Positions 10,785 to 21,697 are shown, numbered from the stretch's first letter. The stretch is DNA of 64,000 bases from Tigriopus japonicus (GCA_010645155.1 CM021323.1:8720666-8784665); one strand, 5' to 3'. Numbers and translations: made by a program. Notes: generated from the sequence alone by a model not told the origin.

Positions 10785-11302
10785 TAGAGCCCGGAAAAGT
10801 ATTTGCAAAGAAGTGACAAAATATCCAATATGTATTTTCCTCAAAAGGCCAAAATATTTGGGGAAAAGCCGGATATTTAATAAATATATTTTTACAAGAT
10901 CATTATTTGGTATTTTTGCCTGTGTGCACCAATTTTCCAAATTTGTTTCTGGTGAATTTGATGCATTTGGCCGTTTTTGGAGGCATACTTGAATGTAAAT
11001 TGATTCAAAAATATAATATTCAATTTGCCTCAATAGATGGCGCAGTTTTTTTCGTGGATGACAGTAGTTTTGGTTGTGAATGTCTATAATCTTAGTACAA
11101 ATGCCATTTTGTAGAGGTTTTTGTATTTTTGGTGCATTTTTGTTAGCCCTATTGAGCATTGGTCGTTCATTTATTTTCTTCAATTTTGCTTGAAATATTT
11201 TTTCTGACTCAAATATTCGAGAATATATTTAATTTTTCCTTGAAAAAGCCGAAATATTTTAAAAATCGACAAAAAACGAATAAATATTTTTTCCGGGCCC
11301 TA
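10785..11302. mobile_element. hAT-like MITE, GGGCCCGGAA family, copy 1
   Basis: A 518-bp element flanked by the perfect 8-bp duplication GTGATCAT (10777-10784 and 11303-11310), which fits the hAT target pattern nTnnnnAn. The terminal inverted repeats are TAGAGCCCGGAAAAG and, from the right end, TAGGGCCCGGAAAAA. The interior is AT-rich without a transposase. The right half is clearly homologous, in reverse orientation, to the sequence at 55976-56280, including the shared GGCATTTGTACT and AAAACTGCGCCAT.. blocks. Confidence 0.85.
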
Positions 11303-11310
11303 GTGATCAT

Positions 11311-12235
11311 TGATGAACATCTCCATTATTCCCAATACAACGTGATTATTTGATAATTTATTGGTACAAAACAGGAAGATTACATTAATCCTGGAGGTTT
11401 TGGGTGGTTCCATGTGATGGGAAAGTTCTAAATCCATGGAATGGGACAAAACTACCATTCTTCGTCTCAAGCAACAATACATCTTTCCAATACCTACCAT
11501 GGAGTTATTCTTCAACATGATTATAAGAGGTGCGATATCAAGTGGACCGAAAAAGAGCTGATCAATTGTTCGTATTTTGAGATAACGGAAGAAAGCTTTT
11601 GATGAATTTGGTCAATAACGCGTTCCGCAGTTTCCATCCACCAAATCAGTTTCGTTGGAGCATATTCAATTTTCGGTACACAGTTATCTAAGTAGCCTAA
11701 AAATATCGTGTTTAAGGGACAATTTAAAAATAAGCATCCAATCCTTGCCCTTGGTTTGCAAATCACACTTCTTTGAAGTTGGGTGCAAGTGTGCGAACCT
11801 TTTCACCTGGTCCACACACCACTTCTCACCACCACGCATCCTGTTTTTTCAACTTTAGCTATTTCATACTAAAAATACTTATATACCTTCGATTCCCTTC
11901 AGTTTTTGGTCAGGCGTTTAAAGCCTAATATTCAAATTAACCCTGATTGCCGAAGGGAAGGCGCACATTAAAAGAAATCTTTGACATCGAACACCTCTTG
12001 ACCTGCATTTGAATTCCTCAGATAGTTGTATCTGTAGTTCTGTGCACCATAAGGAGATCACCGTCATTTTTACTACATGTCATGAAGTTGAATTGAATAA
12101 GAACACTTCTTAAGCTGAAAAGTTACTTATCAAGGGGGAAAACTTTATGTTTCAAGATTCTTTTTACTAAATCTTGATATCCCGAGGAGACATAATTAGG
12201 CCTGGAGTGCCTGAGATGTTTACAATCATCATAAA
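11311..12235. other. Unannotated AT-rich spacer
   Basis: About 0.9 kb between two MITEs. No coding region, RNA gene or repeat could be supported. Confidence 0.4.
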
Positions 12236-12243
12236 AAAATTAG

Positions 12244-12962
12244 TAGGGCTCGGACGAAGTTGCCAAATGCAACTTGCACCAAAAATAGCAACTTTTGGCC
12301 ATTTGAGTCAAATTTAGCAACTTTTCGATTTTTTCGCAACAAACAGCAACATTTGGATTTTTTGTCTTGATTTCTGATTGGGTATTTCAAAAGAAACGGA
12401 GCACCTAATCATATCGTCTATAACTCGTGATTGAAACCATACATGAAACTTGCTTGTATTGGATATGATCGGCCAAAGACTTGGCTTGAAAAGTCAGAAC
12501 AAGCAATTTCACCCTAGTTCAATATTTAAGCGACGACCATTTTTCTCATAAAGGGTCATTCTTTTAAACAGAGCGTTCGTGACTCTGAATTTTTGTCCCT
12601 TCCAAAATTTGGCAAAAATCGAAAATAAGACGACATACAGGGAATTAAACCATCTGTTTCTCAAAAAAAGTTATCTGCCGTATATTTTTGATCTTGATGC
12701 ATATTTTGTGAGATCAACCATTTCAGAGTTACGGTCATGGTTTCCTGTTCTGTTTCTTATGAATTACCCGGTACATTCTGTGAGAAATCTGTAATTCTCA
12801 AGGAAGCCAAAGGTTACAGAACAGACAAACTTCATATTACAAACTTTCGCCCAAAATTGAGACACATATTTGGACAAAATTGACATTTTTATGACACGCT
12901 TAAAAGTTACTTGTTTCTGGTCTCTAAATACCATTTTTTTTGTCGAATCCTCCCGAGCCCTG
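12244..12962. mobile_element. hAT-like MITE, GGGCTCGGA family, copy 1
   Basis: A 719-bp element with inverted ends TAGGGCTCGGACGA (left) and CAGGGCTCGGGAGG (right end read inward). It is flanked by AAAATTAG (12236-12243) and CAAATTAG (12963-12970), an 8-bp duplication with one mismatch. The left subterminal block GAAGTTGCCAAATGCAACTTGC is shared, inverted, with the element at 50831-51268. No transposase. Confidence 0.75.
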
Positions 12963-13230
12963 CAAATTAGGCTTTCTTAAAGGCAGTATTGATCAGCGGA
13001 AAAACATTTAATGGTTTAAATGGTTTTGTCTTTTGAAGTCCTGAATCTTTAATTTTTGTTACTTGCATACAATTGTATATGTTATACCAAGGAGATCTTC
13101 AGACTCTGGAGACTCAGTCACGCTGGGAAACGACAGTTGAGAGACAGCGGGAGTGCAGTCTACTTAAAAATAGAAACTGGGTGATTTGTGTTTTGGAAAC
13201 GTAGAATTTCTCACGTCGAATAATTGGAAG

Positions 13231-14590
13231 ATGGTGAACACTTGTGCTGCACCTGGTTGCAGGCCTGGCTGTTGGTTAAGATACGGAGACCCAACTCCAG
13301 ATCCGCAGATCTCCATGTACAAGGTTCCAAGTGACCCGTTCAGCAAGTTTCAAGATATCTTTCGATCACGCCAAAGCCATCACAGAACCAGACAGAGGCT
13401 CGCTACTTCAGGAGCCCGACAAGCCCTTCAAATTCAAAAGAAGGAGGCTTAGTATGAGGCGTTCCTTGAGGATGAACGCTTAAAGTGCCTTGAGGATATC
13501 ATGTTCAAGCTACACACCCTTGGCTTGTCAGAAGGAAAGGCATCTCAGTCGTCAAAAAGTAAAACTGTGTCCTTTTTCCAAACATTGAGGAAAGAGGAAC
13601 GAGCCAGATCAATACCTTGTTTCATCTAACAAATATTTCAAGATGGCACCTTTAAGATGCAAGTCCAAAAAGTGATCTTCTCCCAATCCTCTGTTGCAAG
13701 TGTGACAATCCGAGATCGCATTGAATACTTATGGGAAATACCAAATATTTTGGCAGCCTTGAAGAGCTATGGAGAATACTTTAAAAAAGACACAGCCTTT
13801 ACCGAATAGTCCAAGACTTTCAAAAACGGTGGAACACGAACACGTGGAATTTTACATCAACAATATGGATAAACCATGGAAAGACACATTGAAGTTCCTG
13901 AAATTGATAAATAAGCGGTGAAAAGTGGTGAACACTAAAAGTGCTGTTCTTCACACACGAAAACGTGACCCATCCCGTGCCCCAATTTATTCAGTTTAGG
14001 ATGATGACTTGAAATTTCTTTCGAAATTTTCTTTTTGGATCTTTGATTTCGAAATTAGAAGGCCAGGGAAAAGAGCGACAAGGTCTCACATCTCCCACCA
14101 TGCTTGCCATGACTTTGTCCACCAAAGCTCTCCAAGAATATGCCAAAGATATGTTACATAGGCATGAGATCCAAAATGCACTTTTTGGGAAATTTCAATC
14201 CGATCATTTCAATCAGCCTGATTGGGTTGGTAAGGACAACTTTCGGGAGGTAAATATTTTACCTCTTACCGACAGATTCTAGAATCTGATAAGCCGTGGA
14301 GTGGAGAAGCTAATCTAAGTTTGATCATTGGTGAAATTCGGCAACATGCAAGTTTGTGCCATTAAAATAAATGTTGGCCCCAAATCAGTGTCCGAGAGTG
14401 AAAACATCCAGAATTCTGATATAAAACTTCGATTGATGCTCAAGTTTCTTCCCATTACTTATTTGGAGTCCATTGAAGACAGCAGTATTGGTTTCTACAT
14501 TGCTGGTTATCTTTTGGGATCGTCGAGTGAAGTGTACCCAATGCCCAAACTTGGTGTCACAGGGCAAAACCTTAATAGTTTTAAACCTTG
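13231..14590 (+). pseudogene. P-superfamily (THAP-type) transposase relic
   Basis: Broken DNA transposase in at least three frames. The 5' part (13231-13452) encodes MVNTCAAPGC..ISMYKVPSDP, the start of a THAP zinc-binding domain; the later C-x2-H pair is not seen. Around 13880-14000 comes LKFLK..KVVNTKSAVLHTRKRDPSRAP, and 14043-14280 gives LTSPTMLAMTLSTKALQEYA and then LFGKFQSDHF, the GKFQSD segment typical of P-element/THAP9-like transposases. Near 14440-14560 IEDSSIGFYIAGYLLG resembles their C-terminal region. Stops and frameshifts throughout show it is dead. The ends of the element were not located; similar relics may explain sequence up to about 15060. Confidence 0.75.
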
Positions 14591-15060
14591 AAGATGAAGA
14601 AGCCTCAACTTCCAATGGCTCTTGAGAGAGCTTTTTGGAGCAAATCAATTGTGGAGGGTTATCCAAATCAATCGATTTAGCTTACCTGACTTGTGTTCAT
14701 ATCTGTGGTATATTCTCGCAAATCATGGCAAACCAGGAAAGCAAGAAGTTTCTTTTAGAATGCCAACACCCAAGAGAGTTGTTTGCCAAAAGCTTTTGTT
14801 TGATCATTGGAAGCTCATTTGATACAGGTTCCATTTTGGAAGCCTAATGTGGCAAAGGTCACTCTTAAGTTCTTTGGGAAGAAGTAGCCAAGAGAATGTT
14901 TAACTTTTTTTGGCAAAAAAATTGCCAAAGAGCAGAACTCCGAAATTTACGACCGCAAGGAAAAAACGAAACAGTTTGGCGCCTCCAAATCCGGCCCAGG
15001 GGCCAAGATAATAAATAAATTGCAGTCTCATTACTAAGAAAAACATTCGTGGCCATTGGA

Positions 15061-15731
15061 ATATGTACTTGTTATGTTTTGTTGTTAAAATATACTGTTG
15101 TTATGTCATGTTCCTTTCTTTATCTTCAAGTTTTGTAACTGTCCATGTTTACTTTCTTGGTATTTTGGGACATTTACTTGCTAGATATAACCTACATATA
15201 TATAGCAATTAATTTTCAGTCAGAAATATCGCACAAATTGATTTTGAACCCCATTTTCTGTAAAGAAATGTCTTGCTGGCATCGCCCTTTCGTTGTCTTG
15301 AACTTGCGCCCAGTCTACCTCCAGGGTAGAGTACTCCTTGGTTATACGTATACAAGCACATATTGTTTTGGAAGACGTGTCAAGCCTTCAGTTCGGCCAA
15401 AACATATGCTGTAAAGATTCAAAGTACTGTGTTTACGTGAGAAGACTCATGACCAGTGCAGATTTTCTCTATTAGAGTTTGACAAACGTTCCAAAAATAA
15501 CAAAGAGTACGTCTCGATCTCCTCAGGCTCTCTTTGAGCGATTTGTTGCCTAGTCCATAAATATCAAGAGTACTAGATGTCGACCGCTTAACTGGTAAAT
15601 AAACCGTCTCCTGGGAATTGATCCTAAACTGGGTTATTGTGCTGTTTTGCCCGAAAATCAAGTGGTCAGGCAAAACATCCACTAGTCTAGAAATCTATGC
15701 CTAGTCAAGAATCAACCAAATACAGAGAGGC
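15061..15731. other. Unannotated AT-rich spacer
   Basis: No gene or defined element was recognised between the transposase relic and the foldback element. Confidence 0.4.
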
Positions 15732-15845
15732 CAGGGCCCGTATTCTCAACTCGTTCTTGGTACTTGAAGTCGTACTTCTATGTAGTAACTTCGTTCTTGA
15801 AGTCTTACTTCAAGCACCAAGTACGAGTAGAGAATACGGCCCCTG
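15732..15845. repeat. Foldback MITE (CAGGGCCCGTATTCTC ends)
   Basis: A 114-bp near-complete inverted repeat. The left arm CAGGGCCCGTATTCTCAACT matches the right arm read inward, CAGGGGCCGTATTCTCTACT, and pairing continues through the CTTGGTACTTGAAGT block with few mismatches. The CAGGG ends suggest a hAT-type MITE, but no target duplication was found. A half-copy with CGTACTTGGTGCTTGAAGT lies near 61330-61391. Confidence 0.8.
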
Positions 15846-15969
15846 ATCCCGAATAAAAATGTCAACATGCGTCAACGTTTGATGGAAAATTCCAACTTGG
15901 CTTCGATTTCTCGGGAAGCCGAGGCCGGTATTCCCAAGCCCGATGTCAATTAGTTGTTGTTGGTCTGGA

Positions 15970-15979
15970 GGAAATCCCC
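15970..15979 (-). promoter_or_regulatory. Candidate kappaB (Rel/NF-kB) site of the macin gene
   Basis: GGGGATTTCC on the minus strand (GGAAATCCCC on the plus) fits the GGGRNWYYCC kappaB consensus exactly. It lies about 68 bp upstream of the TATA box and 155 bp upstream of the macin start codon, the usual position for Toll/IMD-type control of antimicrobial peptide genes in arthropods. Function is inferred from motif and position. Confidence 0.6.
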
Positions 15980-16037
15980 ATTGCAATAATGTTGTTCTTC
16001 GCCACGGAACACGAGATGGAGAATGGACCTCGCATTG

Positions 16038-16046
16038 CTATAAAAG
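16038..16046 (+). promoter_or_regulatory. TATA box of the macin gene
   Basis: CTATAAAAG, a strong TATA box 88 bp upstream of the ATG. A transcription start near 16065-16075 would leave a 5' UTR of roughly 60-70 nt. Confidence 0.75.
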
Positions 16047-16133
16047 CACGTGAGGGAGCTTGGCAGGATGTAGTTTCGACATTAAACTGTTCACTAAGAC
16101 AACAAACATAAGCATTTTGATACTATTCCAAAG

Positions 16134-18529
16134 ATGAAGTGGGGCATCGCTGTTATTTCGCTGACTTTGGTGTGCTTTATTGGACTTAGTCAAGTCACAG
16201 GTAAAGAAGTGTGAAATTGTGTTATGTTTTATCCAATGTCAAAAACGCAAAAACACAAAAGGCATCTTGCCTTAAAAGGCGAAATTTAAGTCAGAGCACA
16301 CTTCAAAACGCAAACACCTACACTTACTACTTCTCGCTAAGAAAGAAATTTTGTCAACGAATCGTTTTCCAAAGACTTTTTTTGGCAGTTTCTGAACCAC
16401 TTAAGATCTTACAGCTGTAAGTAAACAGCCTCATTTTATTTACTGTACAAACTTCTGGTCATCCAGAACCAATCAAATTTCTCATTCTCATCAAGAAGAC
16501 ACGCTTCGTCTTCAGGATGAGAAGTCGGGACTTAGAACAAATTTTAAAAAATAAGACTCCACTCAGTAATTGCTTCATTAACATTATTCTTGTCTATTTA
16601 TTTTTAACAATCCATTGAAATATCATAGTTTTTTTCTTTCACATTTGTGATTGACATTTTTCACATTCACGAAGATTTTTGGATTGTGTGTTTCACGTAG
16701 TAATGCGTTTTTGATCTCCACTCTTATTTTTCTCTCCGCCTCTCAACGTTGTAAAGATTTGATGTCAGGGGTCGGCAGCACACTTTGGGCCAGGGCCCAT
16801 CAAACTTGTCGATTAATTTGGACACACTATTTCGGTCTTTCCCCATAACTCTTGGGCCCACCAAAATTCATCATTTGGCCCCTTGGGTGCCGACACCTGG
16901 TTTATGCCCTCACACGCCTTTTACACTGGCTTCAGCCAGTTATTAAGTTTCAATAATTTTGACGACTTTTTAGAAGCAAACTCAAGCAAATGTGTCAAAT
17001 TTGAAATTTGTAACGCAATGTTTTATGTGATATTGTGAGACATCATTGCTGGAATTGGCGATGCAACAAATTTTTCAAAACTCATGAATTATGGCAAGTT
17101 TTTATTTTTGCAAGTGCAGGCACACTGCGAGGTGGTCGTGACGCTTGTCCACACTCTCGCTCCATGTAAAGGCACAGCAAATACACTCACTTTTAACAAC
17201 CCTGTTGGGAACGAATTCAGTGCTAGTAGAGAGCTTTTGCCCCATAATGTTCCAGCCCAGTTCAATATACCTTTGGAAACCATCCCCCAAATTATTATTC
17301 AAACGTCTCTGTTCAGTTCATTTACAGCAGGTTCGGTTCATTGTGTTTTTTTCTCAATTGATAATGTAAAGATCAAGTTTGACCAAGGCCGCAAATCTCA
17401 ATGGATGTTTGAAAGGTTTTGAATCAATGCTTGGAACCTGTAGTAAAGCAATGTGTACCACACCGAGGCATAATGTTTCTACTGCCATCACGCTTTTGGT
17501 TCCTGTCAAACTCAGGGTGGTGTGATGTTTTGCGGAGCCAAACGAAAACTGGACTCGCAACCTCAAACAACACGGTCGTACAACGGCAGGCCGCATGTTG
17601 TCGCACCTAATTCAAAAGCGAGAGCACACCAAAATCAAATCAGATTAACCAGCCTCGAGTTTATACTTGTGACAACTCCTGTGTTTGAAACGCAGCAGAT
17701 AGGGATAGTATATACTCGACGAATGCTAATTCGACTTGATTTTGGTATCCTCTCGCTTTTGAATTAAGTGCAATAACATGCGGCCTGCCGTTTTACGACC
17801 ATGTTGTTTGAGGTTGCGAGTCTAGTTTTCGTTTGGCTCCGCAAAACATCACACCACCCTGAGTTTGACATCTCAATAACCCTTGCCTTTTTCTTGTGCT
17901 TCTTCATCATACATTTTAATGGTGGCAATTAACACTTAGTATCTGGCTAATGCATTGCTCAATGGATTCCAAGTATTTCTCAAAACTGATGGTGTTCAAG
18001 CTGGTGTTCAATCTGCTCAATCATTTTTGCGCACGCTACTTCGTTGGGCTGCCAATTCACGTAAACTTGTACATTTGTCATTTTTACGAAAAATTTGTTT
18101 TGTCATAGAGAGCATACAAAAAGTACCCCTGTTTTTGACGACTTTAGGCCAAAGGTACTGTAAAGATTGAGGTCAGGTTTGTCCCAGTTTGATTACAAAA
18201 GACCATTGACATTGATGGGATTTGGGACAGATTGGACAGAGATTAAAATCAAATTGAATCCCATCAGTATTTCTCAATCATCTTTTTTTCTAGAAACCGA
18301 GGCTGGTTGGGGTGATTGTTGGGAAACGTGGAGTCGTTGCTCCCGATGGAGTTCGGGGGGAACCGGAATTTTGTGGCAATCCTGTGCCAATCGATGTCAA
18401 TGTCTCGGCAAGTCCACGGGCACGTGTGTTTTGTCGCCTTCGTCTTGTCCACTCTCCAATAAAGCTTGGCAATGCAAATGCAGCTCTTCCAGAAGATCCG
18501 GGCCCAAGCCCTCTTGGTGTGGATTTTAA
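16134..18529 (+). CDS. Macin-family antimicrobial peptide precursor, two exons
   Basis: Secreted cysteine-rich peptide of the macin family (theromacin, neuromacin, hydramacin), known as antibacterial innate-immune effectors in annelids, molluscs and cnidarians. Exon 1 (16134-16200) encodes a signal peptide, MKWGIAVISLTLVCFIGLSQ. Exon 2 (18294-18529) encodes the rest; the GTAAAG donor and TTCTAG acceptor join phase 1 to phase 1, giving 100 residues. The mature part contains DCWETWSRCSRWSSGGTG, a macin signature, then SCANRC and CPLSNKAWQCKC. There are ten cysteines (31, 38, 53, 57, 59, 67, 74, 83, 85, 98), the theromacin-like count rather than the eight of hydramacin. TATA box, kappaB-like site and poly(A) signal all fit. 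The 2.1-kb intron holds a MITE and a large palindrome. Nothing suggests inactivation. Confidence 0.92.
16766..16899. mobile_element. Short hAT-like MITE in macin intron
   Basis: A 134-bp element with inverted ends CAGGGGTCGGCAGCAC and, from the right, CAGGTGTCGGCACCCA. Internal GGGCCAGGGCCC and TTTGGCCCCTTGGG are typical of this class. No clean 8-bp duplication was found, so the superfamily is inferred from the CAGGG ends. Confidence 0.65.
17505..17869. repeat. Large palindrome (foldback element) in macin intron
   Basis: Two arms of about 138 bp (17505-17642 and about 17732-17869) are near-identical inverted copies, both ending GTCAAACTCAGGGTGGTG, with roughly ten mismatches and a loop of about 90 bp. 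Because it lies in the intron, the macin pre-mRNA could form a long hairpin. It has the form of a TIR-only DNA transposon, but no target duplication was recognised. Confidence 0.88.
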
Positions 18530-18585
18530 AGCGAAGCTCTATTGAAATCTATCCACCTATTACATCAATACTCTAAAATACGTTC

Positions 18586-18591
18586 AATAAA
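18586..18591 (+). terminator. Poly(A) signal of the macin gene (AATAAA)
   Basis: AATAAA 57 nt after the macin stop codon, a normal position for a short 3' UTR. Confidence 0.75.
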
Positions 18592-18793
18592 AACCAATGC
18601 GTTTTCTAGCAACACGGACATTTGCTTCATGGGTTTGGGTTCATTGCTGCGTTTGAAAAGAGCCTCGCCAATTGTCAGAAAAACATAATTTGTAGCTACT
18701 GCTTTAAGTTTTGGAGTCCGGTATCTCCTTGGGATTTTCAACAAAAACTTTAATTCCATAGTGGAAAAATTGACATTCATCAATCCATTCTTC

Positions 18794-18829
18794 AGTTAAA
18801 CGGAACTTCGTTTGAAGTTCCGTTTAACT
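18794..18829. repeat. Perfect 15-bp hairpin
   Basis: AGTTAAACGGAACTT, a 6-nt loop CGTTTG, then the exact reverse complement. It lies about 200 bp after the macin poly(A) signal. It may be a remnant of a small foldback element; no function can be assigned. Confidence 0.7.
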
Positions 18830-20027
18830 TTATATCGCTTTACAAAGACACTACGATTCAGTCTCCAACTCGTCTCCAAGCTGTTTCCGTAAATTCCCGT
18901 AAATTCTGGAATAGAAATTTACGGAAAAATCCAATTTTGAAATTATTGGCCCCTTAGTTTTAGAAATGGTTTATCGTTATTTCTATCAATTCGAGAAGCC
19001 TGATCTTTTTCTACTTCTGTTAATGCTTTGGGATTCTAAATGTACTAAAGATTAGCAGCCAATCCCCAAAAAGCTCCGATAGGTAAAAAAGAAGACTTTA
19101 TATAACAACAATAGAGCCTTGAACCACTCCGGATTAATTGGAAAACATTACAGTAAGAAAAGTCTACTACTTAACATCTGAGAAATGCTCATGTTTTACA
19201 ATCTTTCATTTCCTGTGGTTTAATCGCCTTATAGGTGTTTATTTTCTATTTTTTTGTTTTTTTACATTTCATAATTCATATTCCTTTTCTGACCATGTCA
19301 ATTTTTTTGTCTTCCTTTTAATCATAATTTGCAATGCACACACATCGAAAATCAGTAAAAGCAATGCATGACACTAATTTTTGAAAGAATGTGTTTCCCT
19401 GAGACGTATTTTCCTGTTTTCTGCTTTACGTTGAACACGCTTCCAAGTATTTGACACACATCACACAGCATCGAATTAAAATCGAATGGGAGTGATTACC
19501 GTATCATTTTACGGACCTGCTGCCGTTAGCAGTGTAGGTTTGCCAAAAAAATCTCAGTTTTCAAGGGTCAGATTTTCGAAAAATGTTGCATTTATGGGCA
19601 ATGGCATGGTTGAGAAGTATTGCAAAGTAATTTGAAAACAAATGGAGAAATTGGAAGCCTTCAATTAAACAAATTATTTGTTCTTAGGTTTAGTTGCCCT
19701 AGGAACCGATCTCCTCTGGCCATCTTGTTATTCAAAGTCGGGCATTCCTAATTTCAAAGTTCGGAAGAACCCTCTCAACTTATGTAGCGAAATTTTAGAT
19801 AAAAGCAACAAAACATACTTTTTTGCTAAAACAATGTCAAGAAATGCTATTTCAACTTCAAGTTGTGCAGATAAGAAAGGCATTGTTGCAATTACCAGGC
19901 CTAAACCTTCGTTTTAGTTACCTCGCACGCTCATCAGAAACACAGGTCTTCCGAACTTTTTTTCCCGCCAAAAATGATGACGTCACTAGTAATTGCTGTA
20001 ATTAGTTAAAAATTAAATGTAATTGAA
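18830..20027. other. AT-rich spacer before LINE copy 1
   Basis: No gene was recognised. Short inverted repeats occur near 18897-18925 (CCGTAAATT..AATTTACGG) and 19498-19520. The right end is the 5' truncation point of a LINE. Confidence 0.4.
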
Positions 20028-21177
20028 TTGGATTGATAGTTTTATGAGCGAAAGGAAGCAATTGGTTAAGGTTGAAGGATCTTTTAGTGGCATGTATGAT
20101 GTCAAGTCAGGTGTTCGGCAAGGTTCAATTTTAGGTCCGCTCCTGTTTTTTCACTTTATTGCTCCTCTCCTGAAGTTTAGAACAAAAGCCAGTATTTCTT
20201 CAATTGCTGATGACACAAAATAAGTTTGTGGAAGGAATGGTCAGGACTCAAAATGTTTAGTAGATGACTTGGAGAAAGTCTACTCTTGGGTTGGCGAGAG
20301 TAATATGGCATTGAACGGGATGAAATTCCGCACAATGACGTATGGGGCGTCAAAATTAGATGTTCCACGCAAAGACAATGGAGGTTGTGATATGGAGGTT
20401 GTGATATATCGTCCATGAGGGATTCACGAGTTGTTATCCAAGATGATGGAAAATTTGATGAGCATATCCAGTTGAAAGTGGGGAAGGCATTTCAAACATG
20501 TGGCTGGATCTATCGCACTTTCAAGTCCAGAGATAGTATTACAATGCTAACTCTGTACAAGTCGATTGTTCAGCCGCATCTTGAATATGCCTCACCCATT
20601 TGGGCTCCAATGAGTTCAGCAGGCTTGCAAAAGGTCGAGCAGGTCCAAAGATGTTTTACTAGGAACATCACAGGAATAAGAGAGCTCTCGTATTGGGAGA
20701 GGCTCCAGAAATCAGGGCTGTACAGTACTCAGAGAAGGTATGAAAGGTATCTGATACTGTATGTCTTCAAGAGCATTCATGGGCTCTGTCCTAACCCAGG
20801 ATTTGAGATCAGTTGTAGCGATCGTAGGAGTTTTACATGCGCTCTGAGATCACTTCCAAAGCCCAAGGAATCTAGGTTAGTTCAAACAATGAAGTCCTCC
20901 TCTCTTCTTTATCGGGCTCCTTCATTGTTCAATTTGTTACCCATTAGTCTTCGTCGGGAATATGTAGGAGCTGATCCTCTAACAACATTTAAGGCAGGAT
21001 TGGACAAATTTTTAAACACTATTCCTGACCAACCCACTGTGCAAGGGTTGTATAGATCTGCCAACAGTAATTCACTGGCAGATCAAATTTTGTATAAATA
21101 TTTATTGTTCAAATTATTTTATTTTTCACTTTTTTGCAGGGAATCACATTCCTTGCAGCGGTATTAGAAAATCCGCT
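20028..21177 (+). mobile_element. CR1-like LINE, 5'-truncated and inactive, copy 1
   Basis: Homologous along its length to the LINE at 47719-49277. It begins in the middle of the reverse transcriptase (SFMSERKQLVKVEGSFSG) and reads to the C-terminal region (RCFTRNITGIRELSYWERLQ). The YADD box reads SSIADD, the GVPQG motif has become GVRQG, a T-to-A change just after DDTK makes a TAA stop (near 20221), and the sequence around 20380-20415 carries a local rearrangement repeating GGAGGTTGTGATAT. The 3' end matches other copies (GGGAATC.CATTCCTTG.AGCGGTATT..AATCCGC) at about 21177. Confidence 0.9.
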
Positions 21178-21425
21178 ACCAACCCAAAAAAAGAAGAAAA
21201 AAATCGCCACTAATACTAATTGATAATTGCAACAATCTCATTTGCAAATTCCAACCCTCTCCGCTGGAAAGAAGAAAATGAAATAAAATCTTTGAACTTT
21301 GGACAAAAGATCTTTCACAGGAAGTGATTTTTAATCTTTGCGATTCGAAACCATAATAGGGGTTTGAATAGGTTGCCAACCTATCGTCTGAACTGTCCAA
21401 ACTAAATTCTACGCCATTGAAAGTC

Positions 21426-21697
21426 TATGGCCCCTGAATGTCTTCCGATCTGCGAGATGAGTCATACCGTCATAGATATGGACAAAATATTGACAGGAAG
21501 AGCAAAGATTATCTGAACTAAACTTAAACTTGTTTGAATCAAAAACCCTCGTGGAGGCACGTACCCCAACTCACAAATCGGGAAGCACGAGTGTTAGCTC
21601 TGAGCCATTACAATCTTCTCAAAGAGAGGGGTATTAGTGGTTTATCTTTTGCTGCAGATGAGTTCCCTCCCAGATCTGAAGATAGTTAGGGCCAATA
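21426..21697. mobile_element. MULE-like MITE with tRNA-like core, copy 2
   Basis: A 272-bp relative of 7012-7378, flanked by the perfect 10-bp duplication ATTGAAAGTC (21416-21425 and 21698-21707). Ends are TATGGCCCCTGAATG and, from the right, TATTGGCCCTAACTA. It keeps the tRNA-like module, with the B-box core changed from GGTTCG to GGTACG, but lacks the CCTAA array and about 50 bp next to it. Confidence 0.87.
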
